A stretch of DNA of 5,179 nt from Bacteroidaceae bacterium. Lineage in GTDB: Bacteria > Bacteroidota > Bacteroidia > Bacteroidales > Bacteroidaceae. The stretch covers positions 1 through 5,179 of the forward strand of contig JAFYYO010000415.1 of the NCBI GenBank assembly GCA_017557475.1. The letters are read 5' to 3'. Below the pieces are notes generated by a model. The model did no database searches, was not told the origin of the DNA, and was given only the letters and a program-made list of their open reading frames with translations. Of this stretch, positions 4,895 to 5,179 are shown piece after piece. The translations under genes and the position numbers were made by a program. Each line of letters starts with the position of its first letter. Positions within the stretch are counted from its first letter, which is position 1.

Positions 4895-5179
4895 ATGTTG
4901 AAGGCTGGGCGAAACTTCAAGCAATGGAAGGATAAGCTGTTCGGGAAGAAAAGCCACGAACTGCTTATCTTTTGCTTCTTCCTTGCCGTTTCCTTCGGTT
5001 TCTGGCTCCTGCAAGCTCTCAACGAGACGCTCGAACGCGAGATGACAGTCAGGCTGGAGCTTGATAACGTGCCTTCCGATGTAGTCATCATCGACTCCCT
5101 ACCCTCTTCGATTGGTGTCACGCTTCACGACAGAGGACTCATCCTGGCTCGCCAAAGCATCTCGAACCTCTTCCGTCCC
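4895..5179 (+). CDS. YbbR-domain membrane-anchored protein, N-terminal part
   Basis: An open frame runs from the ATG at 4895 to the right edge (95 codons, no stop), so the gene is cut by the window. A basic N-terminal stretch (KAGRNFKQWKDKLFGKK) precedes a hydrophobic segment at about residues 22-40 (ELLIFCFFLAVSFGFWLLQ), giving one transmembrane anchor with the N-terminus inside. LNETLEREMTVRLELDNVP and DVVIIDSLPSSIGVTLHDRG then resemble the start of a YbbR repeat. In Firmicutes YbbR (CdaR) regulates the diadenylate cyclase CdaA; that role should not be assumed for Bacteroidetes members. The gene follows yajC by 7 nt on the same strand, so it is surely in the same operon. The YbbR-like call rests on topology and the first domain strands; the rest of the protein is outside the window. 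Confidence 0.8.
   Translation, partial: MLKAGRNFKQWKDKLFGKKSHELLIFCFFLAVSFGFWLLQALNETLEREMTVRLELDNVPSDVVIIDSLPSSIGVTLHDRGLILARQSISNLFRP

Noticed and set aside
4888..5121. Open frame of 77 codons on the minus strand at the right end
   Set aside because: It is antisense to the YbbR-like frame, which has a clear membrane anchor and tight spacing to yajC.

Overview
The window looks like the chromosome of a member of the Bacteroidota, most likely order Bacteroidales and plausibly a Prevotella-type organism. Four things point there. Promoter-like sites match the Bacteroidetes -7 consensus TAnnTTTG rather than -10/-35 boxes. Clear Shine-Dalgarno sites are scarce. NusB is about 312 aa, roughly twice the usual bacterial length. 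A PUR-alpha-like DUF3276 gene, typical of the phylum, is also present. The genus is inferred from general resemblance, not from any database match.

Left part (1-2869, minus strand): a compact histidine-biosynthesis operon, hisH-hisA-hisF-hisIE. The genes overlap or nearly abut (4-nt overlap, 1-nt gap, 1-nt overlap). Together they encode steps 2 to 5 of the pathway, from phosphoribosyl-ATP to imidazole glycerol phosphate plus AICAR. A good Bacteroidetes-type promoter lies just upstream of hisH. Twelve bases after hisIE an FtsE-like ABC ATPase begins and runs off the left edge, so it may be read through from the his operon. hisG, hisD, hisC and hisB are not in the window.

Middle part (2870-3083): an intergenic stretch holding seven tandem units of exactly 22 bp (2921-3074) in two sub-families, with embedded dyad symmetry and hairpins. 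This is the most unusual structure in the window and none of the genes explains it.

Right part (3084-5179): a small DUF3276 (PUR-alpha-like) gene on the minus strand is divergent from a plus-strand cluster of nusB, yajC and a YbbR-domain membrane protein that is cut by the right edge. The two divergent -7 elements sit in a perfect 13-bp inverted repeat around a degenerate 7-bp repeat. The nusB-yajC gap carries two GC-rich, REP-like hairpins, the second ending 8 nt before the yajC start codon. The cluster joins rRNA transcription antitermination (NusB), the Sec accessory protein YajC and a YbbR-like membrane-anchored protein: housekeeping genes, not an accessory island. I see no mobile element, CRISPR array, tRNA or rRNA.
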